Source: Bradyrhizobium diazoefficiens (GTDB lineage Bacteria > Pseudomonadota > Alphaproteobacteria > Rhizobiales > Xanthobacteraceae). Taken from it: a stretch of 64,000 nucleotides of DNA. Position numbers and translations under genes: made by a program. The stretch's first letter is position 1, and each line of letters begins with the position of its first letter. The notes below the pieces were generated by a model. It worked only from the letters and a program-made list of their open reading frames with translations. It was not told the DNA's origin and did not search any database. The DNA lies in NCBI RefSeq assembly GCF_016612535.1, contig NZ_JAENXS010000001.1, positions 1 through 64,000 on the forward strand. The letters run 5' to 3'. Shown here piece after piece: positions 19,855 to 28,638 of the stretch.

Positions 19855-21036
19855 ATGATCCGATGGTTGCTCGGTCCGATCGGCCTGTGTCTGGCAGCAG
19901 CGCAAGCGCTCGCGGCCGACCCGGTCACGATCGGCGTCGGCTATCTCGGAATCGCCGGCACCAGATCGACGCTGTCGCTGGTCGAGCAGCCCGCGGAGAA
20001 TGACGGCGTTGCCGGCGCGCGCCTCGCGATCGACGACAACAACACCACCGGGAAATTCCTCAACCAGCGTTTTGCGCTGGAGGAGCGCCGCATCAAGCAA
20101 GGCGAAGATCCGGTCCAGGCCGCAACCGCCCTTGCCGAGCACAATGGCTTTGTCGTCGCCGACATGCCGGCCGATGCGCTGCTGAAAGTCGCCGACGCCC
20201 TGCGCGATCGCGGCACGCTGCTGTTCAACGCCGGCGCGATCGACGAGCGGCTGCGCGAGGCCGATTGCCGCGCCAACGTGATCCACACCGCGCCGACGCG
20301 GTCGATGCTCGCGGATGCGCTCGGCCAGTATCTGGTGTGGAAGCGATGGTCGCGCTGGCTGCTGGTGGTCGGCTCGCATGACGAGGACAAGCTCTACGCC
20401 GATGCGCTGCGGCGCGCCGCGAAGCGGTTCGGCGCCAAGATCGTGCAGGAGCGCACCTTCGAAGACACCGGCGGCGCGCGCCGCACGGACTCCGGCGTGA
20501 CGCTGATCCAGCGCCAAATGCCGGTGTTCACGCAACAGGCGCCCGCCTATGATGTGCTGGTCGCCGCCGATGAAAGCGAGGTGTTCGGCGCCTATCTGCC
20601 CTATCGCACCTGGGATCCGCGACCCGTCGCCGGCTCGGCCGGACTCGTGCCGCGCAGCTGGGACGCGGCGCAGGACCAGTGGGGCGCGACGCAGATGCAG
20701 AACCGCTTCATGAAGCTGAACTCGCGACGGATGACCGCGCTCGACATGCAGGCCTGGACGGCGGTGCGGATGATTGGCGAGGCCACCTCGCGCACCAATT
20801 CCGGCGACGTCAAGAAGGTCACTGACTTCATCAAGGGGCCCAACTTCGAGGTCGCCGCTTTCAAGGGCACCCGGCTCACCGTGCGCGACTGGAATCTGCA
20901 GCTCCGTCAGCCGATCCTGCTGGTCGACGGCCGCATGGTGGTCTCGGTGTCGCCACAGGAGGGTTTTCTGCACCAGGTCTCCGAGCTCGATACGCTCGGC
21001 TACGATCGCCCGGAGAGCAAATGCAAGCTGAAATGA
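19855..21036 (+). CDS. lutA: Periplasmic binding protein, PQQ-dehydrogenase-associated ABC system (LutA-like)
   Basis: The 393-residue precursor has a signal peptide (MIRWLLGPIGLCLAAAQALA) and a type I periplasmic-binding fold related to branched-chain amino acid receptors, with characteristic ADPVTIGVGYLG and VADMPADALLKVAD segments. It fits the family of ABC binding proteins of PQQ-dependent alcohol dehydrogenase systems. In Methylorubrum extorquens an equivalent gene heads the lut cluster for lanthanide transport. ATG 19855 follows CAGGAGGAAGC. It begins a tightly overlapping five-gene operon to 24263. The exact ligand (metal chelate, alcohol or other) is not shown by sequence. Confidence 0.78.
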   Translation: MIRWLLGPIGLCLAAAQALAADPVTIGVGYLGIAGTRSTLSLVEQPAENDGVAGARLAIDDNNTTGKFLNQRFALEERRIKQGEDPVQAATALAEHNGFVVADMPADALLKVADALRDRGTLLFNAGAIDERLREADCRANVIHTAPTRSMLADALGQYLVWKRWSRWLLVVGSHDEDKLYADALRRAAKRFGAKIVQERTFEDTGGARRTDSGVTLIQRQMPVFTQQAPAYDVLVAADESEVFGAYLPYRTWDPRPVAGSAGLVPRSWDAAQDQWGATQMQNRFMKLNSRRMTALDMQAWTAVRMIGEATSRTNSGDVKKVTDFIKGPNFEVAAFKGTRLTVRDWNLQLRQPILLVDGRMVVSVSPQEGFLHQVSELDTLGYDRPESKCKLK

Positions 21037-21044
21037 GGATGCGG

Positions 21045-22004
21045 ATGTTGCGCGAGGGGCTTCTCGCCGGATTGGTGCTGGCGGCTACGCCCGCGCATGC
21101 CTTCGTCGCCTATGTCTCGAACGAGAAGAGCAACACGGTCTCCGTGATCGACACCGACAGCTGGACGGTGGGCAAAACCATCAAAGTCGGCCAGCGCCCA
21201 CGCGGCATCGAGTTCACCCGTGACGGCAAATTCGTGATGGTTGCCGTCGGCGACGACGACACCATCCAGGTCATCGACGCCAAGACCCAAGCCGTGGTGG
21301 ACACCCTGCCCTCCGGGCCCGACCCGGAATTGTTCACCCAGGATGCCGCTGGCAAGACGCTCTATGTCGCCAACGAGAACGACAACACGGTGACCGTGAT
21401 CGACCTCGAGAAGCGCGCCCGCCTCGGCGACATCCAGGTTGGCGTCGAGCCCGAGGGCATGACCATCAGCCCCGACGGCAAGATTCTGATCAACACGTCG
21501 GAAACGACCAACATGGCGCATTTCATCGACACCGCGTCGCGCCAGATCGTCGCCAATGTGCTGGTGGACCCACGGCCGCGCTTTGCCGAGTTCAAGCATG
21601 ACAGTTCGGAACTGTGGGTCTCCTCCGAAATCGGCGGCACGGTGTCGATCATCGATCCGAACAAGCATGAGGTGATCGGCAAGGTCAATTTCGAGATTCC
21701 GGGGTTGAGGAAAGAGGCGATCCAGCCGGTCGGAATCGGCATGACCAAGGACGACAAGACCGCCTTCGTCGCGCTCGGCCCCGCCAACCGCGTCGCCGTG
21801 GTCGACACCGCCACGCGCAAGGTGACGAAATATCTGCTGGTCGGCCAGCGCGTCTGGCACATGGCGTTCACACCGGACGAGAAATATCTGCTGGTGACCA
21901 ACGGGGTCTCCAACGATGTCTCGGTGATCGACGTCGCCGCGCAAAAGGTGATCAAGACCATTCAAGTGGGCGAACTGCCCTGGGGCATCACGATCGCGCC
22001 ATGA
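21045..22004 (+). CDS. Periplasmic YVTN beta-propeller protein, PQQ-associated
   Basis: The 319-residue protein has a signal peptide ending TPAHA and then repeated YVTN-type blades: FVAYVSNEKSNTVSVIDTDS, LYVANENDNTVTVIDLEK and LLVTNGVSNDVSVIDVA are clear copies spaced about 42 residues apart. It belongs to the PQQ-dependent-catabolism beta-propellers that accompany this ABC system (a propeller is also present in the Methylorubrum lut cluster). ATG 21045 has GAGG six bases upstream; ATG 21033, overlapping the previous stop, is an alternative. Its job could be scaffold or ligand capture in the periplasm. Confidence 0.85.
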   Translation: MLREGLLAGLVLAATPAHAFVAYVSNEKSNTVSVIDTDSWTVGKTIKVGQRPRGIEFTRDGKFVMVAVGDDDTIQVIDAKTQAVVDTLPSGPDPELFTQDAAGKTLYVANENDNTVTVIDLEKRARLGDIQVGVEPEGMTISPDGKILINTSETTNMAHFIDTASRQIVANVLVDPRPRFAEFKHDSSELWVSSEIGGTVSIIDPNKHEVIGKVNFEIPGLRKEAIQPVGIGMTKDDKTAFVALGPANRVAVVDTATRKVTKYLLVGQRVWHMAFTPDEKYLLVTNGVSNDVSVIDVAAQKVIKTIQVGELPWGITIAP

Positions 22005-22807
22005 CCAGCCCCGCTCCCATTGCCGAGTCACGCGAAACACCAAGGCCTGATCCGGCCGCTCTGCCGGCGCTGTCGATCGACGGCGTCAGCCATTGCTACG
22101 GCCCGCGGCGCGCGCTGATCGACGTCTCCTTCAACGTGCAGCCCGCGAGCTTTACGGCGCTGCTCGGCCTCAACGGCGCGGGCAAGAGCACGCTGTTCTC
22201 GCTGATCACGCGGCTGTTCGGCATCCAGACCGGCCGTATCGGCATTTTCGGCCACGACATCAGCAACAGCCCCGGCGAGGCGCTGCGGCTGCTCGGCGTG
22301 GTATTCCAGCCGCGCACGCTCGATCTCGATCTGTCGCTGACCCAGAACCTGCTCTATCACGCAGCCCTCCACGGCATCAGCCGGCGCGAGGCGCGCGCGC
22401 GAGCCGCCGAACTGCTCGCGCGCATCGGGCTTGCCGACCGTGCCGGCAGCAAGGTGCGCGATCTCTCCGGCGGGCAGATGCGCCGGCTTGAGATCGCGCG
22501 CGCACTGCTGCACCGGCCGCGCCTTTTACTGCTGGACGAGCCGACCGTCGGCCTCGACGTCAAGGCGCGCGCCGACATCATCAGCCATGTTCGTCAGCTG
22601 GTGACGGAACAAGGCATCGGCGTGCTCTGGGCCACGCATCTGTTCGATGAGATCATGGCCGGCGACGATCTCGTCGTGCTGCACCAAGGCAAGGTGCTGG
22701 CACAGGGGCCGATGAGCCGCGTCATCGCGGAGGCCGGCGCGCAGGACGTCAACACCGCCTTCATGCGCCTGACAGGTGCGCAGACCATGCCGGGAGGTGG
22801 CGCATGA
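22001..22807 (+). CDS. lutE: ABC transporter ATP-binding protein, PQQ-associated (LutE-like)
   Basis: The 268-residue protein contains Walker A GLNGAGKST, signature LSGGQMRRLEIARAL, Walker B LLLLDEPTVGLD and the H-loop ATHLFDE. It overlaps the propeller gene by ATGA and the permease by ATGA, so the operon is translationally coupled. Sequence type is that of ABC-2 (exporter-like) systems, yet it is encoded with a periplasmic binding protein. The Methylorubrum counterpart is needed for lanthanide import; the same role here is inferred from gene content and order. Confidence 0.85.
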   Translation: MTSPAPIAESRETPRPDPAALPALSIDGVSHCYGPRRALIDVSFNVQPASFTALLGLNGAGKSTLFSLITRLFGIQTGRIGIFGHDISNSPGEALRLLGVVFQPRTLDLDLSLTQNLLYHAALHGISRREARARAAELLARIGLADRAGSKVRDLSGGQMRRLEIARALLHRPRLLLLDEPTVGLDVKARADIISHVRQLVTEQGIGVLWATHLFDEIMAGDDLVVLHQGKVLAQGPMSRVIAEAGAQDVNTAFMRLTGAQTMPGGGA

Positions 22808-23652
22808 GCAGCATCACCACGCGCGATGCGCCGCGCGGCTTCTCGGCCGCCGAGTACATGACCTGCCTCACCGGCATCGTCTGGCGCGAAGGCCTGCGCT
22901 TCCTGCATCAGCGCGAGCGCTTCGTCTCGGCACTGGTGCGCCCATTGGTGTGGCTGTTCATCTTCGCAGCCGGCTTCCGGCAGGTGCTCGGCATCTCCAT
23001 CATCCCGCCTTACGAGACCTACATCCTCTACGAGGTCTTCATCGCGCCCGGGCTGATGGCGATGATCCAGCTCTTCAACGGCATGCAATCCTCGCTCTCG
23101 ATGGTCTATGACCGCGAGATGGGCAATATGCGCACGCTGCTGGTGAGCCCGCTCCCGCGCGGCTTTCTGCTGTTTTGCAAGCTGCTCGCGGGCACAGCGG
23201 TGTCGCTGCTCCAGGTCTACGCGTTCCTGCTGATCGCCTGGTTCTGGGACATCACGCCTCCCCCGATCGGCTATCTCACCGTGCTTCCGGCGCTGATCCT
23301 GTCCGGGCTGATGCTGGGCTCGCTCGGCATGCTGATCTCCTCCGGCATCAAGCAACTCGAGAGCTTTGCCGGCGTGATGAATTTTGTCATCTTCCCGATG
23401 TTCTTCGCGTCCTCCGCACTCTATCCGCTCTGGCGCGTGCAGGAAGGCAGCCCCTATCTCTATTATGTCTGCGAGGCCAATCCATTCACCCATGCGGTCG
23501 AGCTGATCCGCTTCGCATTGTATGGGCAGATCAACTGGATCTCGCTGGCGGTGGTTGCGACCTGTACAATCGTCTTCATGACCGGGGCGATTTTCGCCTA
23601 TGATCCGTCACGCGGGCTGGCACGTCGCGGGCCGGCGGGAGGCGAAGGATGA
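22804..23652 (+). CDS. lutF: ABC-2 type permease, PQQ-associated (LutF/PedC-like)
   Basis: The 282-residue protein has six hydrophobic segments and ABC-2 family features (RPLVWLFIFAAGFRQVLG, MRTLLVSPLPRGFLLFCKLLAG, FFASSALYPLW). It pairs with the preceding ATPase. The same family includes PedC of Pseudomonas alcohol-degradation clusters. ABC-2 permeases are usually exporters, so direction of transport is not settled by sequence. It overlaps the genes on both sides by 4 nt. Confidence 0.85.
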   Translation: MSSITTRDAPRGFSAAEYMTCLTGIVWREGLRFLHQRERFVSALVRPLVWLFIFAAGFRQVLGISIIPPYETYILYEVFIAPGLMAMIQLFNGMQSSLSMVYDREMGNMRTLLVSPLPRGFLLFCKLLAGTAVSLLQVYAFLLIAWFWDITPPPIGYLTVLPALILSGLMLGSLGMLISSGIKQLESFAGVMNFVIFPMFFASSALYPLWRVQEGSPYLYYVCEANPFTHAVELIRFALYGQINWISLAVVATCTIVFMTGAIFAYDPSRGLARRGPAGGEG

Positions 23653-24263
23653 TGGTTCGGACACTTGCCATTGCGGCCCTTGCGTTCGCTGTCTCGGGCA
23701 CGGCCGCACGTGCAGCCGATCCGCGCTATCCCAATTGGCCCTGCGCGCAGGCCAAGGTTCCGGAGATTTCGCTCGCCGCTGTCTGGGCCGGGCCGGCGCT
23801 CGACGATGCCGAGACCAAATGGAAGGACGACAGCAAGGTCAGCGCGCTGGTTTCGAAGCTCGCGGCGCGCAAGACGCCGATGGACGAAGCCGAAAAGTCG
23901 GTGAAGGAATTTCTGGCGGGCTCCGCCTCCGACAAGACCGCGAACGCAAAACTGCTGTTTGCCGGCCTGTTCGACACGCTCAATGCGCAGCGTTCCCAGG
24001 TCATGGGCGGGCTCGAGCGGGTCAGCCGCAAGCAGCGTGAGGCCGCCGACAAGATCCGCGAGGACACCATCCAGCTCCAGGCGCTGCAGGACGCAACGCC
24101 GCGCGACGACACCAAGGTCGATGCCATGAGCAACCAGCTGATCTGGGAGACCCGCATCTTCGAGGACCGCCGCAAGGTGGTGCGATTCGTGTGCGAGGTT
24201 CCGACCACGATCGACCAGCGCCTGTTCGCGCTGGGGCGCGTGATCCAGCAAGAAATGGAATAG
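23649..24263 (+). CDS. Exported protein of the lut-like operon
   Basis: The 204-residue precursor has a signal peptide (MMVRTLAIAALAFAVSGTAARA) and a mature part with DPRYPNWPCAQAKVPE followed by a mostly helical, charged region (NAQRSQVMGGLERVSRKQREAADKIRED). Two cysteines (in WPCAQ and VCEVP) might form a disulfide. It overlaps the permease gene by ATGA and is the last gene of the operon, like the exported protein of the Methylorubrum lut cluster. No domain with known activity is recognised. Confidence 0.72.
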   Translation: MMVRTLAIAALAFAVSGTAARAADPRYPNWPCAQAKVPEISLAAVWAGPALDDAETKWKDDSKVSALVSKLAARKTPMDEAEKSVKEFLAGSASDKTANAKLLFAGLFDTLNAQRSQVMGGLERVSRKQREAADKIREDTIQLQALQDATPRDDTKVDAMSNQLIWETRIFEDRRKVVRFVCEVPTTIDQRLFALGRVIQQEME

Positions 24264-24398
24264 CGTCAGGCTTGCTGACAGCTTTCATAAAGTTCCCGCG
24301 ATATCAATGCGATCGTTAATGTTTGCCGCGCTATCTGCCGGAACCAAATCGATCTAGGATGTCTTGTCGATGTGAAGCTCGAACGCCGGGAGGCCTCG

Positions 24399-24698
24399 AT
24401 GGGAACAAAACGATTCATCCTCGCAGGCGCTGCAGCCGTCACCATGCTTGCATCAAGCGCTTTCGCTGACGACATGACCGGAATGGTCACCAGGATTGAT
24501 CGGCTCAACAACACGATCTCGATCCAGCAGACGCAGAAGGGGACGGTCGGCGGCAGTGCCGGCGGCGCCGGCGCGCTGCAGCAGTACAAGGCCAAGGATG
24601 CCGCGATGCTGGATGCCGTTCATGCCGGCGACAGGGTGAGCTACTCCGCGACCGACACGGATGGTACGGGCACGCTGACGAAGTTGCAGAAGCAGTAG
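24399..24698 (+). CDS. Small periplasmic DUF1344-like protein
   Basis: The 99-residue precursor has a signal peptide (MGTKRFILAGAAAVTMLASSAFA) and a small beta-rich domain: DDMTGMVTRIDRLNNTISIQQ, later YKAKDAAMLDAVHAGDRVSYSATDTDG. This looks like the OB-fold DUF1344/CusF-like group. ATG 24399 was selected because GGGAGG precedes it. It is convergent with the CxxxCW protein gene and 135 nt after the lut-like operon. Metal binding is possible but no His/Met cluster is visible. Confidence 0.62.
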   Translation: MGTKRFILAGAAAVTMLASSAFADDMTGMVTRIDRLNNTISIQQTQKGTVGGSAGGAGALQQYKAKDAAMLDAVHAGDRVSYSATDTDGTGTLTKLQKQ

Positions 24699-24701
24699 CG
24701 C

Positions 24702-25274
24702 TTACTGATTGGGGCGCGGCTCCGGCTGCGCCTCTTCTGTTGGGAGTTTTGCCCGCTCCCAGCCGTCGGTGCCGTCCGGATACCAGGCGATGTTGGAATA
24801 GCCGTAGGCCAGCGCGCGCTTGGCGGCGTTCCAGGACATCCAGCAATCTGCGAGGCAATAAATCACGAGCAGCGCGGCCTTGTCGCCACGCGACGCGCGC
24901 GCGAGGCCCCGCTGGAGATAATCGTCCATAGGCGGCGCCAATGCGCCGTAGCCTGTATCTGGGAGCCAGATGCTGCCCGGGATGTCTTTCCGCGGCGTAT
25001 CCCGCCACACCGTGCCTGCGGGAAGGTTCTTCGGCTTCGGCGCGCGCGGCAGCACGTCAATGAAGGCACCGCTCTTCGCGCGCCAGATGGCTTCCGCTTC
25101 CGCCGTTGTGAGAACGCGCGCGCCTTCCAGCGACGCCGGCACCGGCGCGCGGTAATTGTCGGTGCGAAAGCCCTCGGGTTCGAACGGCTCCTGCTGCTGC
25201 GCCGAATCTTGCTGCGCAAAGACCGGCGCCAAAAGGGTGGCGGCCACGAGCGCAGCGGCAAGGGGCCGGCTCAT
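24702..25274 (-). CDS. PQQ-dependent-catabolism-associated CxxxCW protein
   Basis: The 190-residue precursor has a signal peptide (MSRPLAAALVAATLLAPVFA) and a rhodanese-like body: LTTAEAEAIWRAKSGAFIDVLP, IPGSIWLPDTGYG, and the hallmark YCLADCWMSWNAAKRA with C140, C144 and W145. This CxxxCW family occurs almost only next to PQQ dehydrogenase accessory genes and may carry out thiol chemistry or redox-factor binding in the periplasm. It overlaps the upstream MoxJ-like gene by ATGA, so the two are co-translated. Confidence 0.85.
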   Translation of the reverse strand: MSRPLAAALVAATLLAPVFAQQDSAQQQEPFEPEGFRTDNYRAPVPASLEGARVLTTAEAEAIWRAKSGAFIDVLPRAPKPKNLPAGTVWRDTPRKDIPGSIWLPDTGYGALAPPMDDYLQRGLARASRGDKAALLVIYCLADCWMSWNAAKRALAYGYSNIAWYPDGTDGWERAKLPTEEAQPEPRPNQ

Positions 25275-26152
25275 GGTGTTTTCTTGACCGTCTCCGCACC
25301 GAGCGGCCGGTCGCTCTCGTCGAGCAGCGGGACGCCGAAATCGAGCAGGATCTTGTTGATCTCGCCCTGGTTCTCCTGGATCAGCTTGTTGAGCTGCCGC
25401 TTCCAGTTCTGGTCGGCGGCGCGCACGCCCATGCCGATGCGATAGACTAATTTTGGCCCGGTGGTTTCCTTCACCAGCGGCGTCACGTGCAGCGAGCCCG
25501 CCTTCTTCGCGTAGAAGCCCGCCATCGGTCCCCACAGCACGCCGGCGTCGATCTTGCCGGCCGTGAGATCGTCGATCATCGCCTGGGCCGAATTGTCGTA
25601 GCGCGTATCGATCATCAACGGATACGGCTTTGCATCGCCCATCAGGCCCGCGATCGCCATGTTGGTCGCGGGCGGCGTGCCGGCGATGATGCCGACATGC
25701 TTGCCCTTCAACCTGGCATCTTCGAGCGTATCGACGTCCTCGAGCCCGCTGCCGGCCTTCGCGACAAGCGCATAGGACGTGCGGTAGTAGGGATTGGTGC
25801 CCTGCACGAGCTCGTCGCCCTGGGGAAAGCCCATGATGACGTCGCAGCGATGCGCGCCCAGAGTCATCCGCACGAAGCCGGTGGCTTGCGGAAAGAAGAC
25901 ATAGTCGAGTTTCTTATGGAGCTTGTCGGCGAACAACTCGGCGAGCTTGTTCTCGATCCCCTCGCCCTTCTCGTTGGAGAACGGCAGATTGCGCGGGTCG
26001 GCGCAGACACGCAGCACCTTCGGATCGATCAGCTCGAACGAAAGGTCGCCCGTTTCGCTCGTTTGCGCCACGGCGACATCGCCGACCATGCAAGAGGTCG
26101 CCATCACACACAGCAAGAACAACCAGCGACGATGTCGCCCGGTCTCCGTCAT
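25271..26152 (-). CDS. Quinoprotein-associated MoxJ-like substrate-binding protein
   Basis: The 293-residue precursor has a signal peptide (about 30 residues) and a family-3 periplasmic-binding fold: LRVCADPRNLPFSNEKGEGIENKLAELFAD, RCDVIMGFPQGDE and AGVLWGPMAGFYAKKAG. It matches the quinoprotein dehydrogenase-associated probable ABC binding proteins, relatives of MxaJ/XoxJ that are thought to help mature or activate PQQ dehydrogenases and not to serve a permease. ATG 26152 has GGAGGAA seven bases upstream. It is divergent from the SoxH-like gene at 26282 over 129 nt. Confidence 0.85.
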   Translation of the reverse strand: MTETGRHRRWLFLLCVMATSCMVGDVAVAQTSETGDLSFELIDPKVLRVCADPRNLPFSNEKGEGIENKLAELFADKLHKKLDYVFFPQATGFVRMTLGAHRCDVIMGFPQGDELVQGTNPYYRTSYALVAKAGSGLEDVDTLEDARLKGKHVGIIAGTPPATNMAIAGLMGDAKPYPLMIDTRYDNSAQAMIDDLTAGKIDAGVLWGPMAGFYAKKAGSLHVTPLVKETTGPKLVYRIGMGVRAADQNWKRQLNKLIQENQGEINKILLDFGVPLLDESDRPLGAETVKKTP

Positions 26153-26281
26153 CGCGCTTCCTCCATCTTTTGTCTGAATGCTATCCTTGCAACGCAGGAC
26201 GCACCATGTTTCGCCAAGCTTGGTGTTGGCCTTGTTGTGCTGCAGTGCAATGCGGCGAACCCTGTGAACTGAGGCGGAAAA

Positions 26282-27208
26282 GTGTCTCACCTCGCGTCGA
26301 TGATTACTGCATTCGCCCTGCTGGGCCTGACCACGCTAGCACGCGCTGAAGCGACCGAATTGCCTGTGAGCGAAGTCGCACCGGGAATCTTCGTACACTC
26401 CGGGACTATCGCCCTGATGACGCGCGAGAACGAGGGCGATATCGCCAATGTCGGGTTCATTGTCGGCGCGGACGCGGTGGCCGTGATCGACACCGGCGGC
26501 AGCCTTCGTGAAGGCGAGGCGCTGCTGGCGGCCGTACGAGCTAGCACCGACAAGCCGATCCGCTACGTCATCAACACCCACGGCCATCCCGATCATGTTT
26601 TCGGCAATGCGGCCTTTGCCGCGGAGGGAACCAGCTTCGTCGGCCACAGCAAGTTGCCGCAAGCGCTGGCGACGCGCGGGCCGTATTATCTCGACAACTT
26701 TCGCCGCATTATGGGCGGCGAATTGATCGATCCCGTCAAGATCGTGCCGCCCACGCTGCTCGTCACGGACACGCTGACGCTCGACCTCGGATCGCGCCGC
26801 CTGACCTTGCGGGCATGGCCGGCCGCGCACAGCGACAATGATCTCACAATATTCGATGAGACAACGAAGACGCTGTTCGCGGGCGATCTGGTTTTTCTCC
26901 GCCACATCCCGGTGATAGACGGCAGCATTCGCGGCTGGTTTGGCCTGCTGAAAGAGCTGGAGATCGTTCCCGCGAGGCGCGTCGTGCCCGGTCACGGCCC
27001 TGTGAGCGACTGGCCTGCGGCACTCGCCGATGAACGGTGTTATCTCTCGACGCTGCTGTCGGACGTCCGTGCCTCGAACAAGAAGGGTGAATCGATCCGA
27101 ACCGCGGCCGAGAAGGCAGCCGCGACGGAGCGATCGCAGTGGGAACTGTTCGACGATTACAACGCCCGCAACGCGACCGCAGCATTTTCGGAAATTGAAT
27201 GGGAGTAG
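26282..27208 (+). CDS. Quinoprotein relay system zinc metallohydrolase (SoxH-like)
   Basis: The 308-residue precursor has a signal peptide ([13 protein letters not shown]) and a metallo-beta-lactamase fold with the metal motif [12 protein letters not shown], later AAHSDND and VPGHGP. It corresponds to the SoxH-related hydrolases that occur with PQQ dehydrogenases and SoxYZ-like carriers. The reaction is unknown; release of a group bound to the SoxYZ-like carrier is the usual guess. GTG 26282 has GAGG about 8 nt upstream; ATG 26300 is an alternative. The SoxYZ-like gene follows after 52 nt. Confidence 0.82.
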   Translation: MSHLASMITAFALLGLTTLARAEATELPVSEVAPGIFVHSGTIALMTRENEGDIANVGFIVGADAVAVIDTGGSLREGEALLAAVRASTDKPIRYVINTHGHPDHVFGNAAFAAEGTSFVGHSKLPQALATRGPYYLDNFRRIMGGELIDPVKIVPPTLLVTDTLTLDLGSRRLTLRAWPAAHSDNDLTIFDETTKTLFAGDLVFLRHIPVIDGSIRGWFGLLKELEIVPARRVVPGHGPVSDWPAALADERCYLSTLLSDVRASNKKGESIRTAAEKAAATERSQWELFDDYNARNATAAFSEIEWE

Positions 27209-27260
27209 CGGACGCGCTAGGTTCGTCAGATAACTGCTTCGTCCGCGCGGGATCACGACC

Positions 27261-28079
27261 ATGATGGGACATAGGCTCCGCCTGACCTTGATCGCGACTT
27301 TGGCCGGCATCAGCTTTGCGGTGCCGTTGCGCGCCGAGGAGGCCTACGATCCCTGGCCCGGCCTGGTGCAGGACATCTTCAACAACCGTCCGATGAACGA
27401 CGGCAACGACGTCATCGGCATCGAGATGCCGTATCGCGCCGAAGACGCCGCGATCGTGCCGGTGACCCTGCGCACCAAGCTGTCGCCGGGCGATGCCCGC
27501 CGCATCCGCTCGATCACGCTGGTGATCGATCGTAACCCGGCGCCGATGGCCGCAAAGTTCGAGCTCGGGCCGGACGCCAATGTCTCGGAGATTTCCACAC
27601 GCGTGCGCGTCAACAACTACACTGATGTCCACGCAGTGGCCGAGCTCAGCGACGGCCAGCTCTACGTCTCCAAGACCTACGTGAAGGCCTCAGGCGGCTG
27701 CTCGGCTCCGGCGGGGAAGAATGCGGAAGAGGCGCAGAACCACCTCGGTCAGATGCGCTACCGGCAATTCGCGCGCGAGGACGCGCCCGCGAGCCGCGTC
27801 CGCGAAGCGCAGATCATGATCGGCCACCCCAACAATTCCGGCCTGCAAATGGACCAGGTCACCCAGCTTTATATTCCCGCCTTCTTCATCAATCAGCTGA
27901 AGCTGACCCAGGACGGCAGCCCCGTGCTGTCGATGGAAGGCGGCATCTCGATCTCGGAAGATCCCAATCTGCGCTTTACCTATGTGTCGAACGGCGCAAG
28001 GCGCTTCCGCGCGGAAGCGCAGGACACGGACGGGCACGTGTTCAGGAACGAGTGGGATGTGGAGAAGCCGGGGACGTGA
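27261..28079 (+). CDS. Quinoprotein-associated SoxYZ-like carrier protein
   Basis: The 272-residue precursor fuses a SoxY-like half (signal peptide, then residues 30-150 ending in KASGGCSAP with the carrier cysteine C147) with a SoxZ-like half (residues 170-272, including NSGLQMDQVTQLYIPAFFI). In sulfur oxidation SoxYZ carries intermediates on the Cys of GGCGG; here the motif is GGCSAP inside the chain and not at the C-terminus. Proteins of this fused type are encoded with PQQ dehydrogenases. It probably carries a bound intermediate in the periplasm; the substrate is not known. Confidence 0.82.
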   Translation: MMGHRLRLTLIATLAGISFAVPLRAEEAYDPWPGLVQDIFNNRPMNDGNDVIGIEMPYRAEDAAIVPVTLRTKLSPGDARRIRSITLVIDRNPAPMAAKFELGPDANVSEISTRVRVNNYTDVHAVAELSDGQLYVSKTYVKASGGCSAPAGKNAEEAQNHLGQMRYRQFAREDAPASRVREAQIMIGHPNNSGLQMDQVTQLYIPAFFINQLKLTQDGSPVLSMEGGISISEDPNLRFTYVSNGARRFRAEAQDTDGHVFRNEWDVEKPGT

Positions 28080-28098
28080 GTGGCTAGCCATTTCTCTC

Positions 28099-28185
28099 GT
28101 CATGGCCGGGCTTGTCCCGGCCATCCACGGCCTTCGTCATGCCGAGCTAGAACGTGGATGCCCGGGACAAGGGCATGACGACTAC
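28099..28185. repeat. Bradyrhizobial intergenic palindrome
   Basis: CGTCATGGCCGGGCTTGTCC on the left and the inverse GGGACAAGGGCATGACG on the right, with CCATCCACG against CGTGGATG inside, form a long imperfect hairpin between two convergent genes. This is a repeat type commonly seen between genes in this genus. It may also terminate transcripts from both sides. Confidence 0.65.
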
Positions 28186-28206
28186 GATAGGCACGCCGCG
28201 AGTCAG

Positions 28207-28566
28207 CTAGAAGCACCTCACCTCGGCCTCAGCCTGCGCGCGCCTCAAATCATTCACCGCCGCGTTCGCCTGTTCTGATGTCCGAAACTGGGTGCCGAGA
28301 TTGCCGCGGACCTGCGACATGCTGAGCGCAGTCTCGGCGGTGACATAGCGCTCATAGGAGACGATCGAGGCGACCACGTCGACCGAGCAGGAGCATTGCT
28401 CGATCGACTGCCGGGTCTCGCCATTGGCTTTCATGCAGCCATAGACATATTCCGCGCGCGCCGAGGTCGGATAATCATTGGCCTCCTCGGCCCGGGCCGC
28501 GTAGACCGTCGTCGCGAGGACGACCACAGCGGCGACAATCGGTCGTACCTGTCCCGTCAAACTCAT
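28207..28566 (-). CDS. Small exported protein of unknown function
   Basis: The 119-residue precursor has a signal peptide (VRPIVAAVVVLATTVYAARA). The mature protein contains three Cys close together (YGCMKANGETRQSIEQCSCSVDVV) plus one at the penultimate residue, and a helical C-terminus. The spacing does not match a haem motif. It sits among quinoprotein accessory genes and is convergent with the SoxYZ-like gene, so a periplasmic accessory role is possible. No known family is recognised. Confidence 0.65.
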   Translation of the reverse strand: MSLTGQVRPIVAAVVVLATTVYAARAEEANDYPTSARAEYVYGCMKANGETRQSIEQCSCSVDVVASIVSYERYVTAETALSMSQVRGNLGTQFRTSEQANAAVNDLRRAQAEAEVRCF

Positions 28567-28638
28567 GAGCGTCCTCCCGCTGGTTGCGATGGAAGCTATG
28601 CTATGCGTATTGTCCTGAAAAGCACTCTATCTGAGGAA

